A stretch of 64,000 nt of DNA from an uncultured Prevotellaceae bacterium. GTDB taxonomy: Bacteria; Bacteroidota; Bacteroidia; Bacteroidales; Bacteroidaceae. Position numbers and translations under genes: made by a program. The stretch is taken from assembly GCA_900315075.1 (NCBI GenBank), contig OMXV01000007.1, positions 62,001 through 126,000 on the forward strand, in the 5' to 3' direction. The notes below the pieces were generated by a model, which searched no databases, was not told the origin of the DNA, and saw only the letters and a list, made by a program, of their open reading frames with translations. Shown here piece after piece: positions 45,064 to 53,645 of this stretch (within the stretch, counting starts at the first letter, position 1; every line of letters begins with the position of its first letter).

Positions 45064-47697
45064 ATGAGAAACAGGTTGTTGGTGATAATGATATTGTTCT
45101 GTGCACTTACTCAGGTTTGGGCGCAACATTGGCAGTATGTCGATCCCCGTATTGGTAGCGAGGGAGTAGGACGTACATTCCCCGGACCCTCCATGCCCTT
45201 TGGGATGGTGAAACCCGGTCCCGATTGCAGCGTGCGACCCAATGCCGGATGGGCACCTATGCCAGAACGAGTGACTGGTTTCACACAGACTCACGTCAGC
45301 GGTACTGGTGGTGGGCAGAAGTATGGCAATGTGCTCATACAACCACAAATAGACGACCAACAGGAACAACTGCGCATCAGTGAGGACATATCATTAGGTT
45401 ATTATGCCACCACATACGAAAATGGCATACGCACAGAGATAACAACCTCGGAGCGGTGTGCCCTATATCGTCTATACTATCCACGAAAAGGTTTTCTGTT
45501 TGTAGATGCCACCCATTTCTTGGGCAAGAATCCCATTCCCGACCTGCGTGAGGCACAGCAGTTTGTGGGAGCCGAACTGGAGGTGATCAATGACCATGAG
45601 GTGAGAGGCTATACCCGCATCCGTGGAGGATGGAACAATGGCGATGCCTATACCGTTTATTTCGCCTTGTGCTCCGATGTGCCTTTTACAGCCACTTCCG
45701 ACAGCCTATCACAACGAGCATGGCTACACCTTACTGATACTATGGCCACGGTACGGGTTGGAATATCATTTGTCAGTACGATGCAGGCTCATCGCAACAT
45801 CATCGACACTCCTTTTGACCAACAGGTTGACAATGTCAGAGTGGCATGGGAAAAACTGCTGTGCCATGTGGATTTACAGCAAACCACAGAGCGCGACAAA
45901 CGAATGTTTTATACAGCTCTCTACCATACCATGCTTATGCCAGTGGACCGCACAGGAGAGAATCCCAAATGGACCGACACACCCTACTATGATGATTACT
46001 ATGCTATTTGGGACACATATCGTACCTCCTCGCCACTTATCACCCTCCTCGCTCCCGACCGTCAGCGCGATATCATCCGTTCCTTGCTAAATATCTATCG
46101 CCGCGAGGGGTATATGCCCGATGCCCGTAGTGGCGACTGCAACGGAAGGACGCAAGGCGGTTCGAATGCCGAGGTGGTGATTGCTGATGCTTACGTCAAA
46201 CATCTCGACGGTATAGACTACAATCTCGCTCTGGAGGCTATGCTTCAGGATGCTACCCGACCACCGGGGGGTAATGAGGAACGAGAGGGCAGGGGAGGAC
46301 TCCAGGAATATAATACTCTTGGTTATATCCCGTATGGCATTCCACGGGCAGGCAACCGCACGGTGGAATATGCATTCAACGACTTCTGCATCGCACAGGT
46401 GGCACAAGGTCTGGGCGACAAATTAACAACACAGCAATATATGGAGCAATCGAAGCGTTGGCGCAACCTCTGGCGCACCGACTTCGAGTGGGATGGTATG
46501 AAAGGCTTTATCATGCCTCGTGATGCTGAGGGAAACTGGCTTGACCAGGTGCCATGGGGAAAATCCAGGGTGTTTCATCCCACCATAACTTATACTCCCG
46601 TAACAAAGGTGGCTCCATGGTATATCCCCTGGTGGGACACGTTCTTCTATGAGGCGACTTCTGAGGAGTATTCGCTCAGTGTGCCACATGATGTTCCGGG
46701 GCTGATAGAGGCATGTGGTGGAAACGAGGTCTTCCGAAACCGACTCGATGCCCTTTTCGATAAAGGGTATTATAATGTTGCCAACGAACCTTCTTTCCTT
46801 ACACCTTGTCTGTATCATTGGATTGGCCGTCCTGACTTGAGTAGCGACCGAGTGCGCCAGATTATCAATGAGAATTATACTGATGCTCCCGATGGTCTGC
46901 CGGGTAATGACGACTCTGGAGCCATGTCGTCGTGGTTGGCGTTCCATCAGTTAGGCCTTTACCCCAATGCCGGACACGACTACTACCTGCTACATCTGCC
47001 TATGGTGAGAGAATACTCCTTTCACCTGTCGAATAGAAAGACCCTACATGCGGTGATTAAGGGGAAAGGAACACATTTTGAGGGCGCAATACTCAATGGG
47101 GAACCGCTGAACGATGCCCGTATCACACATGAACAACTGATGGATGGCGGAGATTTGGTTTTTCTCGCATCCAAAGAAAATAAGCGCACAAGGAAAGTTT
47201 GTGACACATCTAATTCAAGCCTCCAAAGCGCAACATCGGCAATAGCTATTACGGCACCCTCCACTTCTATACGCCCAATGTTTAAAGGCGAAGTTTCCTA
47301 TACCCTCAATCGCCAGTTCCGCACTTGGCCTATCGTGATGGCATGGGATGGCGATACCCTGCACGTGACCGTGAAGAGTGCCACCTATCGTATACCGCGT
47401 GAGGTGGTGGAACACGCCACGGGATTCGCATGGGACTCACCACAGGTGGATGGTGCTCACTATTATCCGAAAGGAACGTTCTGCTTTATTTCCACGGATG
47501 CCTTGCACCAACTTAAAACCAACGGCTTTTTCGTTTACGACCAACTTACCTGGAGGCTTATCGGTGAGGAGGGTGGATGGCTGCATGTTCGGGCCGACAT
47601 CGACAATGCCGAGATGTGGATTAACGACAAAGCAACGCTACCCCTCGTGATGAAAATGGCAAACAACAAACTATCTATCGACTGGATATTGCAATGA
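45064..47697 (+). CDS. GH92 alpha-mannosidase with extra C-terminal domain
   Basis: A calcium-dependent exo-alpha-mannosidase family member, 877 residues from ATG 45064, exported (signal peptide ending VWAQ, about 18). The GH92 opening WQYVDPRIGSEGVGRTFPGPSMPFGMV is clear, as are FTQTHVSGTGGGQKYG, WDTYRTSSPL, FYEATSEEYSLSVPHD with the likely acid Glu, and GNDDSGAMSSWLAFHQLGLYP. The GH92 part ends near residue 705; about 170 residues then form a beta-rich region of no family I know (from KENKRTRK to the end). Its stop overlaps the next gene's start as ATGA, so the two are translationally coupled. Confidence 0.9.
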   Translation: MRNRLLVIMILFCALTQVWAQHWQYVDPRIGSEGVGRTFPGPSMPFGMVKPGPDCSVRPNAGWAPMPERVTGFTQTHVSGTGGGQKYGNVLIQPQIDDQQEQLRISEDISLGYYATTYENGIRTEITTSERCALYRLYYPRKGFLFVDATHFLGKNPIPDLREAQQFVGAELEVINDHEVRGYTRIRGGWNNGDAYTVYFALCSDVPFTATSDSLSQRAWLHLTDTMATVRVGISFVSTMQAHRNIIDTPFDQQVDNVRVAWEKLLCHVDLQQTTERDKRMFYTALYHTMLMPVDRTGENPKWTDTPYYDDYYAIWDTYRTSSPLITLLAPDRQRDIIRSLLNIYRREGYMPDARSGDCNGRTQGGSNAEVVIADAYVKHLDGIDYNLALEAMLQDATRPPGGNEEREGRGGLQEYNTLGYIPYGIPRAGNRTVEYAFNDFCIAQVAQGLGDKLTTQQYMEQSKRWRNLWRTDFEWDGMKGFIMPRDAEGNWLDQVPWGKSRVFHPTITYTPVTKVAPWYIPWWDTFFYEATSEEYSLSVPHDVPGLIEACGGNEVFRNRLDALFDKGYYNVANEPSFLTPCLYHWIGRPDLSSDRVRQIINENYTDAPDGLPGNDDSGAMSSWLAFHQLGLYPNAGHDYYLLHLPMVREYSFHLSNRKTLHAVIKGKGTHFEGAILNGEPLNDARITHEQLMDGGDLVFLASKENKRTRKVCDTSNSSLQSATSAIAITAPSTSIRPMFKGEVSYTLNRQFRTWPIVMAWDGDTLHVTVKSATYRIPREVVEHATGFAWDSPQVDGAHYYPKGTFCFISTDALHQLKTNGFFVYDQLTWRLIGEEGGWLHVRADIDNAEMWINDKATLPLVMKMANNKLSIDWILQ

Positions 47698-50600
47698 AAT
47701 ACAAAGGCTTCTATGTAATCTTGTTATGGCTCATCGTGCTACCTCTGCAGGCTCAGGTCTCACGTGAGCAGATGGGTGGTGTCTATTATGCCTATCCTGT
47801 GACCGGAGCACAGCTTGGTGAAGCACCTGCAGACCTAAAGCCCTTCTACATTATTCACTATGGCAGACATGGGTCGCGATGGCTTCCCTCTGATAGCCGC
47901 TATGAATGGGTGATGGATCAATTCGCCGACAAGTCAAACCTCACCAAGGATGGAAAACGATTAAGAAAACTGTTAGGTAAAGTGTGGCGGAATGCCCGTG
48001 GAAATGGTGGCCAACTGACACCACTTGGCGCACGGCAGCATCGGGAAATTGCACGACGGATGATTGCAAACTTCCCAGAGGTCTTCGTAGATGGTGCTAC
48101 AGTAAGAGCGCGGTCAAGTGTTGTTAACCGCTGTCGGACGAGTATGTTGAATTTCACGGATGAACTAAGGCGACTAAATCCGACCCTTCGTCTGGATGTG
48201 CTCACCGACTCTGCCGATATGTCATACATCGCCTATACGACTCCTGAACTCCGACAGTTGGAACAGCGTGTGTTCCCCAAAATGAAGGGCTTACCACAGA
48301 GATTTGTAGAAAGTCTGTTTCTTGATCCAACTGTCGTCACCGAACCTGAAAAACTGCTTTCCGAACTGCATACCATCGCTTCGGATATGCAAGACATCCC
48401 TCTGAAAGTCAATCTTTACGACTTCTTCACCGACAAGGAATTCAGCGATGTCTATGAATGCAACAACGAGCGTATGGAGTTCCTCAATGGTGACAATCCA
48501 CTCAATGAGGGCATACCACCACTTTCGGCTCTCTCGCTGTGGGAGGAAATAAAACAATGTGCCGATAAAGCTATCAGCAATGGAAAACCAGGTGCCTCGT
48601 TACGCTTTGGTCACGACACCAATCTCTATCGATTGCTAACCTTGATGAATGCCTCATGCATCAAAAGTGGGCGCATGGACGAGATTCTGCCTATGGCTGC
48701 CAATCTCCAGATGATTTTCTACCACGATCGGCAGGGGAGGGTGTTTGTTCGCCTGTTACACAACGAGCGTGATATTACCATCGAAGGAGCAAAGACGTCG
48801 TTAATGGGACAGTCATCTGCATACTATGAATGGGATGTTTTCAGTGACTATATGCAAAAGCGTATTCACCAACTGCAGCACCTACGCCATTTGTGCACGC
48901 TCAATACGATGGTGGGCACGGCACAGGCCAACACCCAAACAGCAGGACTCTTTGGGAAAGGTAGTGAAGAACACGGACAGACGCTGCCTGCCGTGCTCAC
49001 TCCTAATGGACAGAATTTCTGGACACCACAGACTCGCGATACCGAGCAAAAATGTGTGGCTCCATATTATTACGCCGATTCCCTCTTTCAGGGAATGCGC
49101 TGTTCGCATTGGATTGTTGGAGGGTGCACGCAGGACTATGGTTCTGTCACCATCGCCGCCATGAGGGATAGTCTGCGTACAAAACCTGCAGAATGGGCTA
49201 CACATTTCAGCCATGCCGGCGAGGTGTCGCATCCGCATTACTATGCCGTGGATTTACCCGACGAGCATCTGCGTATGGAACTCACTGCTACTCGCCATTG
49301 CTCTATCATCCGTATCACCCCCAACCGCGATCAGTTGGTTCATGTGGTGCTCTTTAACAACAGCGACAAGGACGAGGAAATGGTGATGACTGGCCCAGGG
49401 ATGGTTTGGTTATCGAATCCCGTGCACCGCATCTATCAGGGTTGGGGAGAACCTGCAGGATTCAGTGGGCATTTAATGGTAGATTATTCAAGTAATTCAA
49501 ATATTCCAAGTGTTTCTACTTTTCATGGAAGTGCCAGCCTTACTTTCCAAGGGAAGGCAGGACAGCCTATCGTGTTGCGCACAGCCTCGTCGTTCACAAG
49601 TCAGGTGGGATGCGCCCGTAATATGGCAGCAGAACTTGATGGGAAAACATTCGAACAGGTGATGGAAGAGACTGCGCAGGCTTGGATCGACCGACTCCAT
49701 ACCATCGACGTAGAGAGCGATGACCCCGCTGCTGTCCGGCAATTCTATGGTGCACTCTATCGCGCCTCGTTCCTGCCTCGCTTGCTTAGCGATGTTGATG
49801 GCACATACCCACGTTTCGCCAATAGCGATAGGAAATTAAAAAATACTCCTGGATACAGTGAAAATACATTAGCAAAAGGAAATCGTGATGTCTATACCGA
49901 CTTCTCAATGTGGGACACTTATCGTGCTGTACATCCACTCTATAATATCATAGTTCCGGATATGTCGGCTGATATGATGCAGTCGTTGGTCAATATGTAT
50001 AGCGAGGGTGGGTGGTTGCCTATCTTCCCTTGTTGGAATTCCTATACTGCGGCGATGATTGGTGACCATTGTTCGGTGGTGCTTGCCGATGCCTACGTTA
50101 AAGGCATCAGAAATTTCGATGCTCAGAAGGCATACGAGGGGATGAGGCAAAATGCCATGCAGACACCTGCTTCGTATGAAGACTATAAAAACGGCAAGGG
50201 CAGAAGGGCGCTGCAGTCGTATCTCAAATATGGTTATATCCCGATGGAGGACAGCGTGGCTGAAGCGTTCCATACTAATGAACAAACCTCTCGAACTTTA
50301 GAATATGCCTTTGACGATTTCGCTGTTGCGATGATGGCACGTGAACTGCATCAGCTGAGTGATTATGAAGCATTGATGAAACGGTCGGAAAACTGGCGAA
50401 ATGTCATCAATCCCCGTACGGGATATGCCGACGGAAGACATGACAATGGACGCTTTGAAGACAATCAAGATATCATCCACCGTAAGAGTTATATCACCGA
50501 GGGCGCTACCTGTCACTACACTTGGTATGTGCCACACAACCCCATTGGACTAATGGAGGTGATGGGTGGTAAGGAAACCTTTGTCTGCCGCCTCGACTCG

Positions 50601-51038
50601 ATGTTCACTGAGGGCCGATACTGGCATGGCAATGAACCCTGTCATCAGGTGGCTTATCTATTTGATGTGGCAGGACAGCCTCGAAAGACACAACAGTGGG
50701 TGCGTCATATCCTTAACACAGAATACAACGACACCCCAGGGGGACTCTCAGGCAACGATGATGCTGGACAGATGTCGGCATGGTATGTCTTCTCGGCCAT
50801 GGGGTTCTATCCCGTTTGTCCTGCAACTACAGAGTATCTCCTTGCATCGCCCACCTTCAAGCGGGTGCGCATCAACCAGCCCAATGGTCATACGTTCACC
50901 ATAGAGGCTCCCGATGCCAGTCCCGACCATATCTATGTGAAATCGGCTACTCTCAACAGCACGCCCCTTACATCACCCTCCATCACCCATCAAGATATCA
51001 CTTCTGGAGCAACTCTCCACTTTGAGATTGAAGATTGA
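47694..51038 (+). CDS. Histidine acid phosphatase-GH92 alpha-mannosidase fusion
   Basis: A 1114-residue exported bifunctional protein. After the signal peptide (to LQAQ, about 21) residues 30-400 are a branch-2 histidine acid phosphatase of the phytase/MINPP1 kind: RHGSR at 58-62 with nucleophile H59, and HD at 307-308 (RFGHDTN). Residues about 404-1114 are a full GH92: VGT, LTPNGQNFWTPQTRDTEQKC, HWIVGGCTQDYGSVTI, TDFSMWDTYRAVHP, likely acid E936 (ITEGATCHYTW) and GNDDAGQMSAWYVFSAMGFYP (D1022, D1023). One frame with no internal start or second signal peptide. I infer dephosphorylation and mannose removal on the same glycan. The C-terminus IED-stop lies in a dispersed repeat. Confidence 0.9.
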   Translation: MKYKGFYVILLWLIVLPLQAQVSREQMGGVYYAYPVTGAQLGEAPADLKPFYIIHYGRHGSRWLPSDSRYEWVMDQFADKSNLTKDGKRLRKLLGKVWRNARGNGGQLTPLGARQHREIARRMIANFPEVFVDGATVRARSSVVNRCRTSMLNFTDELRRLNPTLRLDVLTDSADMSYIAYTTPELRQLEQRVFPKMKGLPQRFVESLFLDPTVVTEPEKLLSELHTIASDMQDIPLKVNLYDFFTDKEFSDVYECNNERMEFLNGDNPLNEGIPPLSALSLWEEIKQCADKAISNGKPGASLRFGHDTNLYRLLTLMNASCIKSGRMDEILPMAANLQMIFYHDRQGRVFVRLLHNERDITIEGAKTSLMGQSSAYYEWDVFSDYMQKRIHQLQHLRHLCTLNTMVGTAQANTQTAGLFGKGSEEHGQTLPAVLTPNGQNFWTPQTRDTEQKCVAPYYYADSLFQGMRCSHWIVGGCTQDYGSVTIAAMRDSLRTKPAEWATHFSHAGEVSHPHYYAVDLPDEHLRMELTATRHCSIIRITPNRDQLVHVVLFNNSDKDEEMVMTGPGMVWLSNPVHRIYQGWGEPAGFSGHLMVDYSSNSNIPSVSTFHGSASLTFQGKAGQPIVLRTASSFTSQVGCARNMAAELDGKTFEQVMEETAQAWIDRLHTIDVESDDPAAVRQFYGALYRASFLPRLLSDVDGTYPRFANSDRKLKNTPGYSENTLAKGNRDVYTDFSMWDTYRAVHPLYNIIVPDMSADMMQSLVNMYSEGGWLPIFPCWNSYTAAMIGDHCSVVLADAYVKGIRNFDAQKAYEGMRQNAMQTPASYEDYKNGKGRRALQSYLKYGYIPMEDSVAEAFHTNEQTSRTLEYAFDDFAVAMMARELHQLSDYEALMKRSENWRNVINPRTGYADGRHDNGRFEDNQDIIHRKSYITEGATCHYTWYVPHNPIGLMEVMGGKETFVCRLDSMFTEGRYWHGNEPCHQVAYLFDVAGQPRKTQQWVRHILNTEYNDTPGGLSGNDDAGQMSAWYVFSAMGFYPVCPATTEYLLASPTFKRVRINQPNGHTFTIEAPDASPDHIYVKSATLNSTPLTSPSITHQDITSGATLHFEIED

Positions 51039-51046
51039 TGGTTTAA

Positions 51047-51194
51047 AGAGTATTAAAGAGTAGTTAAAGGGTAGTTAAAAGGTAGTTAAAGGGACATTAT
51101 CCATTCTCCCCATCCACTCCATTCCTCCCTTTTATCTAAGCATTTTCTCCGTAGGCGACGGTTTCTCCGTCGCAATAGCCATTTCGAAAGCAGT
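51047..51194. repeat. Intergenic repeat module, copy 1 (before GH89)
   Basis: Four to five copies of an 11-12 bp word (TAGTTAAAGGG, TAGTTAAAAGG) at 51047-51094 are followed by GACATTA and, further on, CCGTCGCAATAGCCATTTCG then AAAGCAG (51167-51193). The same order of parts is found at 53459-53577. Confidence 0.75.
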
Positions 51195-51229
51195 AAGAGT
51201 AAAATCCACCCTCCTTATATTCCAAAAAA

Positions 51230-53461
51230 ATGAAAAAATATCTTATCCTCTTTTTTATCCTGATGGCAGTTGCCGCCTCTGCCACTCCGATAGACAATCT
51301 GCTGGAACGCATCGACAAAGGTGCATCAGCAAAGTTTAAAATCCAGCTTGTTAAGTCTGATAAAGACTTTTTCGAACTCGACCAAGCGGGCAAGCGTGTC
51401 GTGGTGCGTGGAAATACCTGGGTAAACATCGCTTCTGGCATCAACTGGTATCTGAAATACTATGCCCGCGTACAACTGACATGGAACAACATGAAGACAA
51501 AACTGCCCGAAACACTGCCAGCAGTCACAAAACCCGAAAGGCATGAGACAAACCTCACCCTGCGTTACGATTTCAACTACTGCACATTCTCCTACACCAT
51601 GGCATTCTGGGACTGGGAACGTTGGCAGCAAGAAATCGACTGGATGGCATTGCATTGCGTCAATATGCCACTGGCCATTGTAGGAGAGGAGTGCGTCTGG
51701 CGAAATGTATTGCTCAAATTGGGATATACTGAGGAGGAAATAGGGCGTTTTATCGCTGGACCAGCCTTCCTTGCTTGGTGGGAGATGAACAACCTTGAGG
51801 GGTGGGGTGGTCCATTGCCTCTCTCATGGTACAAACGTCAGGAGGAATTGCAGAAACAAATACTCAAGCGAATGAAAGAGTATGGCATGCAGCCTGTGCT
51901 GCCAGGGTATTGCGGTATGGTGCCACACGACGCACGAGAGCGATTAGGTCTCAATGTGGCGGATGCAGGACTGTGGAACGGCTTTCAGCGGCCTGCTAAC
52001 CTCCTGCCTACAGACAGCCGATTTGGGGAAATCGCCGACCTCTATTATGCCGAACTGACACGACTCTTCGGAAAGGCCGACTATTATTCTATTGACCCCT
52101 TCCATGAGACAAATGATGATAGCAGCATCGACTATGGCGCAGCGGCTAAGGCTTTGCTGAGGGCAATGAAAAAAGCCAACCCAAAGGCTACCTGGGTGGT
52201 GCAGGGATGGACAGAAAACCCACGGCAGCAGATGCTCGATGTGCTCAGCACCGACGACATTCTCATCCTCGACCTTTTCAGTGAGTGCAGGCCCATGTGG
52301 GGCGCTCCATCGGTATGGAAACGCGAGAAAGGATATGGTAAGCATCCTTGGCTATTCTGTATGCTGGAGAATTTCGGTGCAAACATAGGACTTCATGGCC
52401 GTATGGACCAGTTACTTGACAATTTCTACCTTACCAAGACTCATCCACTTGCTACAGAAATCAAGGGCATCGGATTTACAATGGAAGGGTCGGAAAACAA
52501 TCCCGTAATGTTTGAACTTATGAGCGAACTGCCATGGAGACCTGAGAAATTCACCAAGGAGCAATGGGTGAAGGACTATGTCAAAGCGCGTTATGGCACC
52601 GACGACCCCAAAATCCAGCAAGCGTGGGATATACTTATCCAAGGTATCTATAATTGCCCAGCGGGAAACAACCAGCAGGGACCACATGAGAGTATCTTCT
52701 GCGGCCGGCCCACACTCAACAATTTCCAGGCTTCCAGCTGGTCGAAAATGCGCAATTACTACGACCCATATTCCACACTTAGGGCGGCACGGCTAATGAA
52801 CGAAGTGGCAGAACGCTACCGTGGTAACAACAATTTCGAGTATGACTTGGTGGATATCACCCGACAGGCTATCTCCGACCAAGCTCGTATCCGCTACCAG
52901 ATGATTGTGGCGGCTTATAAGGCGGCTGCATTAGACGACCTCAATAAGAATATTAGACTGTTTGAACAGTTAATCGACGCTCAAGACCAACTGTTAGGCA
53001 CTCGCAGTGAGTTCAGGGTGGGAAGATGGTTGCAAATGGCTCGCAACTGCGGTACCACAGCCGATGAGTCCAATCTCTATGAATGGAATGCACGAGTGCA
53101 AATTACAACATGGGGAAATCGCTACTGTGCTGATACGGGTGGATTGCGCGACTATGCCCATAAAGAATGGCAGGGATTGCTGTCCGACTTCTACAAGCCG
53201 CGTTGGGAGATGTTTTTCAATTACTTGCGCAACGACTTGGAGACAATGGGTAAACCGAAACCCGACATGCTCGGAGGGGGTGCCAACAGCAGCAAAACTG
53301 CTGATGAACTCTTCCAGATGGCGCTCCCTCAGGACATCCGCCTCGATTATTATCCAATGGAGGAGAAATGGACGCTCGACACAGGGAAAACCTATGACAC
53401 CAAAGTCCAGGGAAATCCCATTGACATGGCAAAAAAGGTATTGTCAATCATTGAAAAGTAG
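51230..53461 (+). CDS. GH89 alpha-N-acetylglucosaminidase (NAGLU family)
   Basis: GH89 enzymes remove terminal alpha-linked GlcNAc. The 743-residue exported protein (signal peptide ending ASA, about 18) has the N-terminal domain (about 20-105), TLRYDFNYCTFSYTMAFWDWERWQQEIDWMALHCVNMPLA, the catalytic Glu candidates E293 (DPFHETND) and E419 (FTMEGSENNPVMFELMSELPWR), and the all-helical C-terminal domain. It lies 191 bp after the phosphatase-GH92 gene and 184 bp before an HGSNAT-like acetyltransferase gene, the same pair of activities as in lysosomal heparan sulphate breakdown. Its stop codon TAG is supplied by an intergenic repeat. Confidence 0.95.
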   Translation: MKKYLILFFILMAVAASATPIDNLLERIDKGASAKFKIQLVKSDKDFFELDQAGKRVVVRGNTWVNIASGINWYLKYYARVQLTWNNMKTKLPETLPAVTKPERHETNLTLRYDFNYCTFSYTMAFWDWERWQQEIDWMALHCVNMPLAIVGEECVWRNVLLKLGYTEEEIGRFIAGPAFLAWWEMNNLEGWGGPLPLSWYKRQEELQKQILKRMKEYGMQPVLPGYCGMVPHDARERLGLNVADAGLWNGFQRPANLLPTDSRFGEIADLYYAELTRLFGKADYYSIDPFHETNDDSSIDYGAAAKALLRAMKKANPKATWVVQGWTENPRQQMLDVLSTDDILILDLFSECRPMWGAPSVWKREKGYGKHPWLFCMLENFGANIGLHGRMDQLLDNFYLTKTHPLATEIKGIGFTMEGSENNPVMFELMSELPWRPEKFTKEQWVKDYVKARYGTDDPKIQQAWDILIQGIYNCPAGNNQQGPHESIFCGRPTLNNFQASSWSKMRNYYDPYSTLRAARLMNEVAERYRGNNNFEYDLVDITRQAISDQARIRYQMIVAAYKAAALDDLNKNIRLFEQLIDAQDQLLGTRSEFRVGRWLQMARNCGTTADESNLYEWNARVQITTWGNRYCADTGGLRDYAHKEWQGLLSDFYKPRWEMFFNYLRNDLETMGKPKPDMLGGGANSSKTADELFQMALPQDIRLDYYPMEEKWTLDTGKTYDTKVQGNPIDMAKKVLSIIEK

Positions 53462-53577
53462 TTAAAAGGTAGTTAAAGGGTAGTTAAAAGGTAGTTAAAG
53501 AGACATTACCCATTTACCTCATTTACCTCATTCTCATCATCTTCGCCGTCGCAGCTACCATCCATTTCGAAAGCAGC
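53459..53577. repeat. Intergenic repeat module, copy 2 (after GH89)
   Basis: TAGTTAAAAGG/TAGTTAAAGGG words (53459-53500) begin at the GH89 stop codon and are followed by GACATTACC and a CGTCGCAG...CCATTTCGAAAGCAG box (53547-53577). It mirrors the module at 51047-51194. A further C-rich word repeat (ACCCCTTACC type) fills 53589-53640. Confidence 0.75.
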
Positions 53578-53645
53578 TAATCATATCTCTCACCCCTCAC
53601 CCCTTACCACTAACCCCTTACCCCTCACCTCTTACCCCTTAAAAA

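Noticed and set aside
48850-48930. Phosphatase-GH92 fusion as a frameshift or lost-stop artefact
   Set aside because: The join is smooth: the GH92 half has no own signal peptide or start, the linker is short, and both halves are complete in one frame.
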